Shown one piece after another: positions 32,613 to 44,319 of a stretch of DNA of 64,000 nt. Below the pieces are notes generated by a model that had not been told where the DNA came from, ran no database searches, and saw only the letters and a program-made list of their open reading frames with translations. A program made the position numbers and the translations under genes. Within the stretch, counting starts at the first letter, position 1, and each line of letters opens with the position of its first letter. Location of the stretch: contig CM030932.1 of NCBI GenBank assembly GCA_018136815.1, positions 2,897,019 through 2,961,018 on the forward strand, written 5' to 3'. Source of the DNA: Isochrysis galbana. Lineage: Eukaryota > Haptophyta > Isochrysidales > Isochrysidaceae.

Positions 32613-35440
32613 TCATGCTTCAAGGCAAGCATCTAGCAAGCTAGTGATGGCCGTCTCATCAAGGCCGGCGCCAATGAAGACGATTTCCTGCCGTCGGTCT
32701 CCCCCATCGCCCGAGAAGTCTTCAAGGATGTTGTCAATGTGAGTTGAGGGCCATTGATCCCGATGGATTGACGCCCACCAGCGACCCATTTCAGACAACT
32801 CCAGCCTCTTGCCAGCCTGCCGATGGTCGAGACGAGCGAACATGTGGTCAACGAAGAGAAGATTGCTTTTCGTGATGCCCCTTAGGACTTGGTCCCACCC
32901 CAACAAGCGTTCGCTGTCCGAATGAGGTCGAGGCAGCTAGGCGCTCGGCGGCAAGGAGAAAGAAGACAAGGAATGGAACATAGGCACGAGCCGCACTACT
33001 TAGCGGGCCCGAAACTCACCTGTGACCAAAAGTAGGCGACATCGTCCCCGCCAGAGATCCACACAAAGCCCTTGGAGCGAACAAGGCCTTTAAATGGTGC
33101 CACCGATGCGGAAGCGAGCTCGTCGCTGCGAGGAGCTTGCTTGATGGCCGATGGGACGTCCGAGAGGAAGGGTAGCTGTTCAATCAAGGTGCAGAGCTTG
33201 GACCGATCGAACGGCTTCCGGCGAGAGTAAACGAAAGTGCGGATGCCTACAAACATAGTGCGGGCCAGGGGAGCGTTGAATGTCCTAACCAACGGGCCAC
33301 AAACGGCGTGCCGTGAGGACCTCGTTGATAGCAAGCTAACTTCCGGGTATCAAGATGAGACTTGTTGTCGTTTTATTCGTACAATGCCAATGCGACGGCG
33401 ACGATTAGATGCTGCAACAGTACATACACGCTAGCAGGGGCGCTCAAATATGCCCCAACCTTGAATCGCCATGCGTTCGGGCCGCGCGCATCAACGTGCT
33501 GCGGCGCACCGAATCGTTTCGCCGCCGTCGTCTCTTGGCGGGACACGTGCGAATGATCGTGTGTTGGATCGGTGCAGCCTGGGTCCGAGCAAGCTGTCGC
33601 ATCGGTGTGCGAATGCTGGTGATTATGCGTAGGGTCCGTGCAGTCCGGATCGGAGCACGCGGCTGCGTGAGCATGCGAGTGATCATGAGAAGGATCAGCG
33701 CAGTCTAGGTCCGAGCATGGAGCGGCCCCTGAATGCGAATGGTCGTGATGCGAATGATTATGTGAGGGATCTGTGCAGTCGGGGTCTGAGCAAGCCTCGC
33801 CGGCGCCCTTTGCAGATTCGGCTTGTGCAGCGCCCTGCTTTTTAATAAGCCAGTTGGCCCAGTCAACCGATGATTTGTGGTCCATCACCTGCACACGCAG
33901 AGGTGAAGGAAGATCAACATCCACTGGCGGCGTGTCGTGCCTCGACAAACCTCTTCCGGTAGCCTGTGGCAGCCTTGACGCCTCTTCGCAGCCAGGAAAT
34001 GGCACACCGCGGCAGCGCCATCCCGTCATTAGACGGCCCAATGTCTTGCAACAATCAGCGCACCTCATTGGAGGCGGCCACACCATCCTCTCTCCTGTCG
34101 ACTAGGATGGACGAAAGTGGGACGGCTCCATACTTTGCGCGGTGTAATGCTGCGAAGCCGTTGAGAGACGTGAGAATGTCCTCAAGCCTACATACGGGAT
34201 GAAGTCGACTTGTCAAGCACAACGCACTTGACGAAGGGGCGCGCGAACAGGACAACTTCTTGGTACCCAATGCATGAGCCCAAATTTAATGAAGCACACC
34301 CATGGCGGACAGTGGCCAGCGGCCACTTGTTGCGCTAGTGGCCAAAGGCCGATTGTGTGCATGCGCACTGCTGGGGCGGGGCAAGTAAGCGCACTCACTC
34401 GACGAGCTCCGGCTCACTTGCAACGTCCACCTTATTCATGACAATTACGTCGGCCGTCTCAACTTGCTCAACAAGCAGCTGAACGACGCCCATATTGGCC
34501 ACCGCTGGCTCGGCAATTCCAATGGCTGAAAGTGGCTCTTGAGGAGTTGCGTCCGGACCCAAAAGGTCAGGACGATCGGCTATGGCCTCCGAAGACTGGT
34601 ACTCGGTGAGGAAGCCGGACGCGTCAACGACCGTCACCATGTTCTCCAAGCGTAGGCATCGCATTAGTGGCCAGTCCATTGCAGCAGCCTCCTGAAACAT
34701 TGCACGCAACAGCCGTGGCTCTGCGACACCGCTCGACTCAACGATGATGTGATCATACGGCGAGCCTGAGCAGCGGCACACGTCGGCTCAGTATGCGGAC
34801 GAATTCAAAGTTCTTGATGCGGCGCGCGTGTCCCGGACCATGCGCAGGAATACTTATGGTCTTGCAGAAGCTGCAGGGCATGAATGGGATGGCAGCCCAG
34901 TCTCGGATGAGGCGTCCTCACAGCGCGCACCCCGCATAAAGGAGAGGGAGATGAGCTCGGCAAGCGAAGAGAGCAGGTCGTCTCCGGCCGAGCAGCACGC
35001 ACAGCCATTGGAGAGCTGGACCATGTCCTCGCCCCACGCGTCGAGCTCACTGCCACGGGTCACCAGCTTTGCGTCAATGTTGACCGCTGCCACGTCATTG
35101 ACCACCACGCCCACCTGCGCCAAAGTGGGATGGCCCGTAGGCAAGATTGGGTGGTGAGACTGCTCCAATGCGCGGCCGCCGCGCGCCTTCTGCCGTCTTC
35201 CCAGGCCGCGCCAGAGCTGACCTTGGTGCCTTCTTTGTTGTTGAGCACATGCGAGAGAAGACTCGTCTTGCCCGCGCCGAGAAAGCCGGAGAGGATGGTC
35301 ATGGGGATGGGTGAGAGCGGCGGCGCGCCGCTCGCATCCGCGCCTTCCGAGAGCACTGGCCGGCCCCCGCGACCGCCGCGCACGCCCACGTGCAGCGCGA
35401 GCGGAGAGAGGAAGAGCAGGGCGACGCCGCCCACACCCAT
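32613..35440 (-). CDS. CobW/ZNG1-type zinc GTPase (COG0523), seven exons
   Basis: Exons on the minus strand: 35440-35222, 35114-34931, 34765-34399, 34187-34064, 33888-33510, 33246-33020, 32816-32613. All introns are GT-AG and phases agree, giving 567 residues. COG0523 GTPases bind zinc or other metals and deliver them to client enzymes. Seen in order: a hydrophobic N-terminus (possible targeting signal), Walker A GFLGAGKTS, the metal site GCACC, IIVESSGVAEP, and guanine motif MNKVD. Then comes a His/Cys-rich insert with four units of the type CSDPDCTDPTHNH plus an HSH tail. The CobW C-terminal domain follows (RFGIRTFVYSRRKPF, RSKGFVWI, GDRRQEIVFIG). Donors are mostly GTGCGC or GTGAGT. The start is the first Met before Walker A. 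Confidence 0.92.
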
Positions 35441-36112
35441 CTTGCAAAGCCGCGCCAGGAAGCGGCGGGGACTCTGGAATTTCTAAGTTCTATCGCGGAT
35501 TACATTGTAGGTTGCCAATTCTGCTCGCCTGGCGCACAAGGAGTAAAGGTAAGTAATAAGTCAGAGTGGAGCGTGTAGTGGACTTGGCGGTCGTAGTGTA
35601 TTCTATAGAAGTCTGTTAATATATATCTCCATGCTTGTGTGTTAAAAGAAATTCTTGAAGGTGTCCGCTATGCTACTACTGACTCGCATTCGCACACGAT
35701 CGCGTCGCCATCGCCTATCTATACCACTACCCACTACCACTCACTACTCTCCCTTCCACTCCTCCACTCCCACTCCCCCCCTCGTTGCTCGTTGCTTTTT
35801 CTTCGGTTTTGGGGGGTCGGCCCCATGTACACTACTTTGGGCCTCGCGTTCACGCGTTGGGGGGAGGGGAGGGGCAGGCCTCGTGTTTATGTCTTAGGTG
35901 AATTTGGGTAAAGACAAAGACCAAAAGCGTTCAATTATCCCCATCCCTGCTACCAGTCCCTGCTATGTGGGGGCCCGGCCTTCCGGCCTTAGTGGGTTTC
36001 TTGGGTTGAGGCGTTACGCCCCCCTATTCTTGTTTCTATCCTTGGTCACTCTGTCCTACATTGTTTTTTCTTGTCCAATTATATGCTTAATTTTTAATCG
36101 CTCTAATAATAA
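35441..36112. other. Intergenic, upstream of CobW gene
   Basis: It holds a CT-rich stretch (35690-35790) and a GGGGGCCCGGCCTTCCGGCC palindrome near 35968. No gene recognised. The promoter of the CobW gene should lie near 35441-35600, but I see no certain core element. Confidence 0.5.
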
Positions 36113-36114
36113 TA

Positions 36115-37399
36115 CTACCTCCGTTCCAAAACTGAGATGCCTCGCACGCTTTGGGTTGAATGGAAGGGCCACAAACTTCAACTAGGGGCTCCATCAAAGG
36201 TATGGTGTTGGGGAGGGTACATTGGGGCTTAACATAAGAGCGCTGGTAAGGTCATTAGTACGCGGCTATCGGCCCTATCGGATAAAGGTACCCAGCTTTC
36301 TAGGTCTAGGACCAGTCCTAGAAACTAGGACGGACTTTGCTAGGTGAGAGCATGAGCATACCATCTTATTTTGTCCCAAACCTTGGCTATTGAGTTACCA
36401 CATGCATGTCCTCATTAAATGTTCCAGGTGTACCTAGGCACCATTCCCTCAGCAACACCAAGTTTTGTGAAGCGTTTACGGGTCACCTGGTCGGAATTGC
36501 TGCTTGTCCTAGAAACGGGAGAAATGGCTGATACCACCCAATGGGGAGCTCTTCTACCCATGGTCCCCAGGAGATGAAATGTTGCTTTGACTGCCCTCTT
36601 TGAGACCTTCAGTGACCACCAAGCTTGGTCTTGTCATCTAAGTGTCCAATCCGCTAGCCTACTGCTCCAAAAGGTCTAAAATAAAACTCCTCTGGTGCGA
36701 GCGGACGCTAGAGTGCAGCACCGCATGCTGAATGTGGTAGCAAAAGTAAGCAAAGGCAAGCTCCGCAGAGTTGGTCATGGGGAGAGCTAAGGTTGAATGG
36801 GATGTGGAGATGGTTTGCTTCAGGTGATGGGATGTCTCATAAGCTCACCATAGGCTATAATGGAGGCATGATCGGCAGAGTCCTAGAAATCCAAGAATTT
36901 TCTAGGACGTGGTCCTAGTTTCTAGGACGGAATTTTTGTCCGCTATGCCTAGTGCCAATGCGACAAGCATACGCACTCTATTCACTGTCTAAACGAACGC
37001 TCCGTGCGGCAAATCATACACTCATTCCCACCATCTACCTCCACAATCTTTGCCAACACCCAGCGCTTGGTGTCAAACAAATGCCTGCGCCAAGGTGAGA
37101 TGTTATAAGCGTGTTCATGGAGCACTCTCTCGAACCAACTCCTTTGCCTCCTCAGGGCCAGAGGGCAAAAGCGCGGCAGCCAGCCACCCGCGCCGGTTCG
37201 CGCCGCGCGCAACTTTATCGCACCTTTATGAAATGAAAACTCATCATTTCTTTTGTTTTCGTCATGCTGTCTTCTCTTCCATCGCATCTGGCATACGCCC
37301 CAATAATGTACCCGCAACATGTCTCGATCATTCGAATCTCATTTTGTGACCCCCTCTAAGAGACATTTCCCTGGATCCTGAGTTTTGGAACGGAGGTAG
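36115..37399. mobile_element. Stowaway-like MITE (Tc1/mariner type), 1.28 kb
   Basis: The terminal inverted repeats are CTACCTCCGTTCCAAAACT at the left and its complement at the right, flanked by TA on both sides (36113-36114 and 37400-37401). CTCCCTCCGTTCC with a TA target duplication is the classic Stowaway terminus, differing here by one base. The interior lacks a recognisable transposase; a minus-strand frame at 37320-36982 (SWFERVLHEHAYNISPW) is protein-like but unidentified. A family C element is nested inside. Confidence 0.85.
36284..36942. mobile_element. Family C element, copy 1, nested in the MITE
   Basis: Nearly identical to 37929-38582. Both begin TAAAGGTACCCAGCTTTCTAGG and end CTAGTTTCTAGGACGGAATTTT..GTCC. 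Ends are built from TCCTAGAAACTAGGAC palindromes in inverted arrangement, as in non-autonomous DNA transposons. No coding capacity. It sits inside the Stowaway-like element, so it inserted later. Confidence 0.85.
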
Positions 37400-37928
37400 T
37401 AATAAATAATGTTATATCCAAGCCAACCCCACTAGCTAAGACATATTGGACATAATAAAAAAACATCTGAAGATTCGGGCTACTCACGCTAGCTATACGG
37501 GTCTACGTACTCACGGTACTCACTTACGACATCGCCCATACCCCAGTTTACTCACTCCCTTACACCACCCCCTTCATTCCTTTGTCTTTGGTATCGGTAT
37601 CGGGGGGGGGGGGGGGGCGCGTGCATTACAACGGGCCAAGTGCAGGGGGTGGGCTGGGCAGACCTGCTGATGTGGTGTTCCTGTTCCTGTGGCAAAACAA
37701 ACATATAAACGCCTGTTGCATGTGACACTTTGTGCCCCTGGGAGGTCTCGGCCCCCTCTTCTCGCGTGTTTTTCAAGTACCGCCGCGTTTTCGCGGCCTT
37801 CGTGTGTCGCTCGGGGTGTCGGCCTGTAAACATACCGTAAACAGGCGTGAGTCTTACCTTTTCTTGGGTCAGACGTGTCGTTTTTTTGTCGTTCTTTTCT
37901 CGCGGTTCTCTTCGTTCTCTTACCGGCT

Positions 37929-38582
37929 AAAGGTACCCAGCTTTCTAGGACCAGTCCTAGAAATTAGGACGGACTTTGCTAGGTGAGAGCATGAGCATAC
38001 CATCTTATTTTGTCCCAAACCTTGGCTATTGAGTTACCACATGCATGTCCTCATTAAATGTTCCAGGTGTACCTAGGCACCATTCCCTCAGCAACACCAA
38101 GTTTTGTGAAGCGTTTACGGGTCACCTGGTCGGAATTGCTGCTTGTCCTAGAAACGGGAGAAATGGCTGATACCACCCAATGGGGAGCTCTTCTACCCAT
38201 GGTCCCCAGGAGATGAAATGTTGCTTTGACTGCCCTCTTTGAGACCTTCAGTGACCACCAAGCTTGGTCTTGTCATCTAAGTGTCCAATCCGCTAGCCTA
38301 CTGCTCCAAAAGGTCTAAAATAAAACTCCTCTGGTGCGAGCGGACGCCCGAGTGCAGCACCGCATGCTGAATGTGGTAGCAAAAGTAAGCAAAGACAAGC
38401 TCCGCAGAGTTGGTCATGGGGAGAGCTAAGGTTGAATGGGATGTGGAGATGGTTTGCTTCAGGTGATGGGATGTCTCATAAGCTCACCATAGGCTATAAT
38501 GGAGGCATGATCGGCAGAGTCCTAGAAATCCAAGAATTTTCTAGGACGTGGTCCTAGTTTCTAGGACGGAATTTTTTGTCCG
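37929..38582. mobile_element. Family C element, copy 2
   Basis: Same orientation and about 98-99 percent the same as copy 1, with a six-base difference near the left end and a few substitutions. Near-identity suggests recent movement or recombination. From 37402 to 37928 I see a TATCGGTATCGG plus G-run tract and no gene. Confidence 0.85.
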
Positions 38583-38599
38583 TTACGGGCTAGCGATGC

Positions 38600-38890
38600 C
38601 TGCGCGCGCCATGGCACCCCTCTGAAGGGACCCTCGGGTCCCCCCAGGGGGCCATCTGGGCCAGCTCAGGGGGCAGTGGAGGCTGGGGCTGAGCCCCTGG
38701 CCTCTCCGGCCTCTCCCTCGCTGGCCTCGCTGGCCCTGGGTGCCCTCCTGGCGACTCAGGTGGTCTGTGGCTCAGTGATGGAGTGGGGGGTCAGTACGAT
38801 CGAGGGCCAGTGCAGGCGAATGCGTGCGGCGCGCGGCGCGCGCTCGGCGAGGGTCTGTGCCAGAGTGATGTCAGCTCAGCCCCTGATTAA
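38600..38890 (+). repeat. Dispersed repeat family A, core fragment
   Basis: It contains the core CAGCTCAGGGGGCAGTGGAG, GGCTGGGGCTGAGCCCCTGGCC and a GGTCTGTGCCAGAGTGATG tail, as in other copies. It directly follows family C copy 2. Confidence 0.75.
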
Positions 38891-39149
38891 AGCTAATTGG
38901 ACATAACGTTTCAGTCCCGGAATGCCGCGGCCTTCCGGGGAGATTCGACGCGCCTCGTAGTGGCTGATGTGACGAATCGACACGGGTGACGACCTCGAGC
39001 GTCCCGACGCCTCGAGGGCTCTAAGAATAGATGATGAGGGATGGATTTTGGGATTTTGGGGTCATTCGATGTGGATTTGTGATTTGTTGTTTTGCCACCC
39101 TTGACCCTTGAAGTGTCGAGTGCGGGCGGTTCTGGCTGTGGCTGTCACT

Positions 39150-39525
39150 GAAGTTGTTGAGTGATTTGGCCATATGGTCCAGGTCCCACCACTTAGAGGA
39201 GCGCGTGGCGCGGTCGGCGGCCGCTGAGTCGAAGAAAAGATTTTCAACGAATTTGTCGAGTTTATTCGTTGTGGTGTTGTGTGTTGTACCCTTGAGCGGC
39301 GTCGTCGAGCGCGCTATGGTTGTAGAAGTTGGGGTTGTCTCTCGGCGGGGGTACCACGTTGGAAATTGTAGTCTTGTAAGAGGTCTTGTTGGCTAGCATC
39401 CCTAGCCACATACACCGGACGAGCCATGCACCAACCGCGCACACCCCCATCGCGGGGTGGGGGCTCCGTTGCCGATGAGGCACGGTCCCTCAGCACTAGG
39501 ATTAAACTACAATTGGACAACAAGA
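39150..39525 (-). repeat. Dispersed repeat family D, copy 1
   Basis: This matches 63450-63835: GGTCCAGGTCCCACCA, TCTCGGCGGGGGTACCACG, TTGTTGGCTAGCATCCCTAG, CCACATACACCGGACGAGCC and CACACCCCCATCGCGGGG in order. The minus strand reads similar peptides in both copies (GGTWTIW, GTPAER, VARDASQQD, RDGGVRGW). This hints at a degenerate coding or LTR/gag-leader origin. Confidence 0.7.
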
Positions 39526-40315
39526 AAACTCTGACAACTACCGTTGAGGTGCTTGCCAGCGGCCTATGGCCTTATGTGTCCCGCTGCCCTTGTGCAAGGC
39601 CCTTGTGGGGGTAAGGGCCTTACTTCTAATGGTCTTAAAAGTAATTGTGCCACCCCTTGATACAAAGAGATCGAAACCGCCACGGCGTGGGCTGACGGCG
39701 GTTTCGAGAAGAGGAGAGAGAGTAGGAGGAGAGGGAGAGAGGGGGAGGGAAGGAGGGAGGGAGGGAAGAGAGAGAGAGAGCCCGTTCTTCTTTCATCTTA
39801 GAAGATCGGTTGCCATCAGTCGAGCAAGATGTCGTAGGAAGGAGTCCATATTTTCAACTCCCGAGCTTTAGATCTTTGGTCGTCTGATAGTAGCGTAGTC
39901 TACTCCTACATCGAGCAGAGGGAGAGTGGGAGAGTAGTAGGAATACTCGTACTCTTACCAGAGTAGTGGACGTCCTTCTGAGAGGGATTGAGTTCGAGGT
40001 GGGGGGCGGAAGATGGGAATAGAGACGGAGAGGAGAGACTATTTGTGACCACAGACTGCGGAGGGGAAAGAGAGGTTTCGAGAGGGGGGAGAAGGAGAGA
40101 GGGGGGGGGCCAGAGAGAGAGGGGGGGGGCAGAGACAGAACGAGAGGGGAGAGAGGGAGGGAGGGAGGGAGGGAGGGGGAGAGAGAGAGAGTAAGAGGGA
40201 GGGAAAGATCTGGGAGGGGGGGGTTGGGAAGAGACAGACAGGGGGAGGGAGGAGAGAGAAAGAGAGGGAGAGAGGGGGGGGAGAGGGAGGGGGAGAGGGA
40301 GGGAGGGAGTCCGAG
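39526..40315. other. Purine-rich upstream region of the membrane-protein gene
   Basis: GAGAGG/GGGAGG-rich DNA at 39710-39780 and especially 40070-40310, ending just before the ATG at 40316. It is probably the promoter and 5' UTR of the next gene. The proline/leucine-rich open frames on the minus strand are composition shadows. Confidence 0.5.
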
Positions 40316-42588
40316 ATGGCCGATGGGGGTGAGCGGGAAGTGAGCCCGAGCCGCCCACCTTCCGCTCGCGTCATGCCCGTCGCACGCAGCCAGCTTCAAC
40401 CCCTGGCCGCCCATCCGGCTCCACGCCACTCCCTCGGCCGCCGCTCCCTCCCCCCGATTAGCCAGCCACCCCTCGAGTCAGAGCGGCGCGGAGAGGTGGT
40501 CGAGCTCATGGCTCGCGCCGCAGCTGAGAATGAAGCGGCGCTCGCTGCGGAGGCGGAGCTTGGCTCGGTACTCCAGAATGCCGAGCGTCTGCTCGCCTCC
40601 GATCGAGCCGAAGATGAGCAGGTACGCTGCTCTCCTCCCACCCACGCTCTCCCCCGACAGAAGTGTCCCACCTGCGGGCAGGGACACATGCGTGGCTAGC
40701 GGGCTGGATAGCAGCAGCTCATTATTTCTTGGGTGCTGATGCTGTCGCAGGCGGTCGAGGAGGTGATCAATGCACTCCACACAGCAGAGATGGAGGCGGC
40801 AAAGTCGAGAAGGGTGGCGATGATGGCATCTGGCGCGGCAGACCGCGAGCTCGAGGACGTTCTCGACGAGGAGGAGGATCTGGAGCGGCAGGCGCGGCGC
40901 CAAAGGCACATCGCCAAGAAGAAGAAGCGCGGTAAAATCGCGACGGCATGCGCCATGCTCTGCCTCTTGTGCTGGATGTTCGTGCTTCTTCTAGCTGTGC
41001 TGATCGGTACCGGATACGACAGCTACCACGTGAACGAGGTGGACTATTGGTATCCTGTGCACATGTGCCGTCGGGGGAGCGGCGGTAACACGCCCACCTT
41101 CAGCAGCTACAATGCATCACTGCAGGTACGTGCCCTCCCTGGCCTCGGAGTGCGAGTCGGGCGAATGTCGCCTTCCCCTTGCCGCCTCTGGGCGAGCTCG
41201 ATCACCATTGGCCGGAACGCACCTTCGCGCAGGTCGCGCCTGACTCTCCCATCTGCAAGGCGGTTGATGGTGAGAGGTGTTATGGAACGAATTGTGATCT
41301 CAATGGCTGCAACGATCAGCCAACAACTGAGGCAGAGTGCCGCGCATGCTGCGCGGGTATCGTCGTGCCCTTACTGACCGCATGCCAGTTTCCGTTGACG
41401 AATCCAGAAACGGGGCCCTCGTCCACGTGCGTGCACTCTTCAGATGTACCAAACTCTTCTTCAGATCCACAAACCCCTCCCCACAACGACTCTCACTGGT
41501 GCGTCACCCGCGTCAACGGCGCCAACGGCGGCTCCGTGTATGGACCCTGTAACAACGCGTGCGCGCAAGCTGATTTTGTGGGCGCTCAGCCCGCCTCATG
41601 CGGAGCCAACGGCTTCAGTTGCGCCGCCGGCGGGACCGCTCCTACCGATGTCACGCTTCAGATAGGAAGATCGGGCTACGGGGGGGATGCAGGTTTCCAG
41701 TTGGGCGCCCCGTACCGGCTCGTGCTCTTTGGAGGCGCAGATCGCTTGGCCCTTCGCGCACGGCTGGTTGCAGCGAACGGGCAAGTCTTGTACTCAGGTG
41801 ATTTTGACTCAAAGACCTGTGATGCTGCGGCTCGCCGGAAGCTAAGAGCACGCGCTGCAGGTGCGTCCGATGCGGGCGCGCCGGGAGCCCGTGTCGCGCG
41901 TCGCCTAGAGGGGCTGAGGATGATCACGTGGTGGACCGAGCTGAGGGGCAGCATCGACCTGATAAATGAACGTCGCCGCTTTGGCGCTGACGCGCGATGG
42001 GGTGGCAACCAATTCCCTCGCGTCGAGCCCGTCGTGTCGCACAACGTCTCTTGTGCCTGGAATGCCGTCGGGGCCTCCACGCGTGTCGCTGTGCAGCGAT
42101 CCGCGCCTGATGACGATGGCGCAATGGCCCAATGCGCTGGTCAAATCCAACCCGGAAGTCAAGCCCATAACGGGGGCTCGGGTGAAGCGGCTTTATCTTG
42201 GGATGCACTCCGTGCAGAACTTGGTGATGCTTTCGTCCTCCACGCCGACCACTTCCCGCTCACACTAATTGTCTCGGACGCCTGGGCTACTGTTCGCGGC
42301 CGTGGCGTTGCCGGGACCGCCCTTCAGCCGTCGGCGCCAGAGCTGTACTTTTCTTTGTACACGGAAGAATTCAACTACTCTACGCGAAATGGATTGTGGT
42401 TCGGCCTGCCCCTAAGCTTGCTCTTTGGCTCGTGCTGTTGTTGCTGCCTGCTCCGGTGCCTCTTTCCCAAGCCCAATGACGCATCGCGCGATATTACCGG
42501 ATCGCACGAGATGCGTACCCGGGATTCACGGAAATCCGAGATAGCAGACATTGACCGCGAAGCTGCAGATCCAGACATGACCACTTGA
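40316..42588 (+). CDS. Two-pass membrane protein with Cys-rich lumenal domain, three exons
   Basis: Exons 40316-40621, 40751-41125 and 41233-42588 with GT-AG introns give 678 residues; each exon boundary is in phase 0. The N-terminal 165 residues are cytosolic in character: Pro/Arg-rich, then acidic and Ala-rich coiled coil, then a KKKKRGK stop signal. TM1 is about 165-190 (CAMLCLLCWMFVLLLAVLIG). The next 420 residues are Cys-rich with CRACC, CNNACAQ and several N-glycosylation sequons, so probably lumenal or extracellular. TM2 lies near 613-638 (LPLSLLFGSCCCCCLLRCLF, possibly palmitoylated) and a 40-residue charged tail follows. I do not recognise the family. Composition and splicing match neighbouring genes, so it is likely a real host gene. 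Confidence 0.8.
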
Positions 42589-42639
42589 GGAGTTTGATGA
42601 ATTGCGCACATGGGAATCTTCTACCCAGCCGTATAAAAG

Positions 42640-42960
42640 ACTCGGCACATCAAGATTCCCCGGGGTACCCCATCTTTCGGGGGTGGAGTGGGCCGGCCGC
42701 CGACCCCCGCTATCAGCGGGTGCGATGCCAAGGCAACTGCTCGCCGCTCGGCAGTCTAAGCTCAAAGCATTGTATTCGGTCTGATAGCGCGTCCCCCCTA
42801 TTTTGGGGGCAGTGCGGACGCCATTCCACACACCCCGGGCTGCAGAGGGAGGGAATGGGGTAATCTCGAGATTCCTGTTCGTGGTAGCAGGCGGCGGCGC
42901 GGAGACAGAAGTACCATCTCGTACCCCAACCCCATGAAATGGGGAACAAACGTATTGGCT
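42640..42960. other. Hairpin-rich region, possible structured RNA
   Basis: Several GC-rich self-complementary stretches lie close together: CCCCGGGGTACCCC, CCCCCGCTATCAGCGGG and CCCCCTATTTTGGGGG. GCTATCAG near 42708 can also pair with CTGATAGC near 42779. It follows the stop codon of the membrane-protein gene, so it could be part of the 3' UTR, a repeat, or an RNA gene. No known RNA family is recognised. From 42961 to 43124 nothing else is seen. Confidence 0.35.
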
Positions 42961-43124
42961 CGTGCTGAAAAAACCGCTGGTGAGGGTGTGGAGGGGCTAT
43001 GTATGTATGGTGGGAGTGGTGGAATGTGAGATGGAATGAGAAGAGTGTAAAGGTGACCGGGGGCTCAAAATAAAATAAAATAATTAATGTTACATCCTAG
43101 CCAACCCCACTAGCTAATTGGACA

Positions 43125-43960
43125 CAACTTTTCCGTCCCGGAAGCTCCCGCCATGCCTGACGAGCCAGGTGTCCGAGTGCTACCGGGGGGAGGGGGCCCC
43201 GCCCCCTCCCCCCGATATTCGTCCTCCCCCCAGTGCACGCACCGACCCCGCGCACCCCAGCACGTCCTCTCCTCGAGTCCACGCTGGGGGAAAACCCCTT
43301 TCGGGTAAAAACAACGCAGGGGGGGGGGGGGGGGGGCACTCATGAATAGGAGCCCAGAAACGCTAATCTCTCCTCGCAAGAGCGAGTGGCCGCGGCGAGC
43401 CGCGGCCCTTCCCTCCTGGTTCTAGCGCCCCCGTCTTCTCTTACCCAAACGGGGCGAGAAGACACGTAAACGCCGGAGGGGAGAGCTGCCACTCCCCCCT
43501 CCCCTCCCTCTTCCCTTTTCCTCCTCTCTTCCCTGCGGCGGGGGCCCATGGCGCGCGCCTGCGGCCCCTCTTCAGGTCCCCAGGAGGCCAGCAGGGGCCT
43601 GGGAGCGCAGCTCAGGGGGCAAGTGAGGCTGGGGCATGGCCCTGGCCCCTCCTGCCTCTCCATCGCTGGCTCTCGAGCCCCTGCCAGTCGACTGGAGCTG
43701 GCTGGGGGGTCCTGATCAGGGGGGCCCAGGGGGAGGAGGGGCTGGTCAGAGGGATGGGCTGGCCACGACAGGCCAGGGCGGGCGAATCAGGCGTGCCTGT
43801 GGGGAGAGGGATGGGTCAGCATGGCAGTGTGCTCCTGGCAAGCCATCAGGCATGCCAGGAGAGTGGGTGGTTCCTCCCCCATGGCGGGGGAGGAGTGGAG
43901 AGAGGGGGGGGCTCGTGCCCCGCCATGGGTGAACCAAGTATAAACTTAGTTGAAGGTGAC
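43125..43960 (+). repeat. Dispersed repeat family A, diverged copy
   Basis: It begins near AATTGGACACAACTTTTCCG, runs through the G run at 43317-43336, and includes the core CAGCTCAGGGGGCAAGTGAGGC. It is more diverged than the 49041 copy. From 43961 to 44319 no gene is seen. Confidence 0.6.
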
Positions 43961-44319
43961 CGGGGGCTCAACGCACCAAAAACAAAACGCTTCTCTGTGC
44001 GCCGCCCGAGCGAGATGGAGGCGCGCGCCGCGCGCAGCCGGATGCAGCCTGGACAGAGCTCTCATTTACGCACCTAGAATAAGCTCCTACGTCCAACCAG
44101 CTGAGAAGCTATGCCTTGTTGAATAAATAAACCTTTTAATATTCTTACCGCACACGCGGCTGTGGACCCTCTACTTTCCTTTCAAGCAGCAAAAACTTTC
44201 TACACCCCCACTCCCCCGCCCTTCCCCCCCCGCCATCAGGCATCAGGCGAGTCCCCCCGTGCACTACTAGCGGGATGCAGGGGTGAAGGGCTTAGATATG
44301 GTCCGGTGGCCCGCCCCCC

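Noticed and set aside
36982-37320. Minus-strand frame inside the MITE as a transposase gene
   Set aside because: Protein-like but with no DDE/D signature or known transposase motif, so kept only as a remark.
39854-40429. Minus-strand open frames rich in Leu/Pro/Ser
   Set aside because: Purine-rich plus strand translated backwards; no domain or splice support.
42640-42960. Known snRNA, SRP RNA or tRNA gene in the hairpin-rich region
   Set aside because: No match to conserved snRNA 5' sequences, tRNA A/B boxes or SRP motifs that I could recognise.
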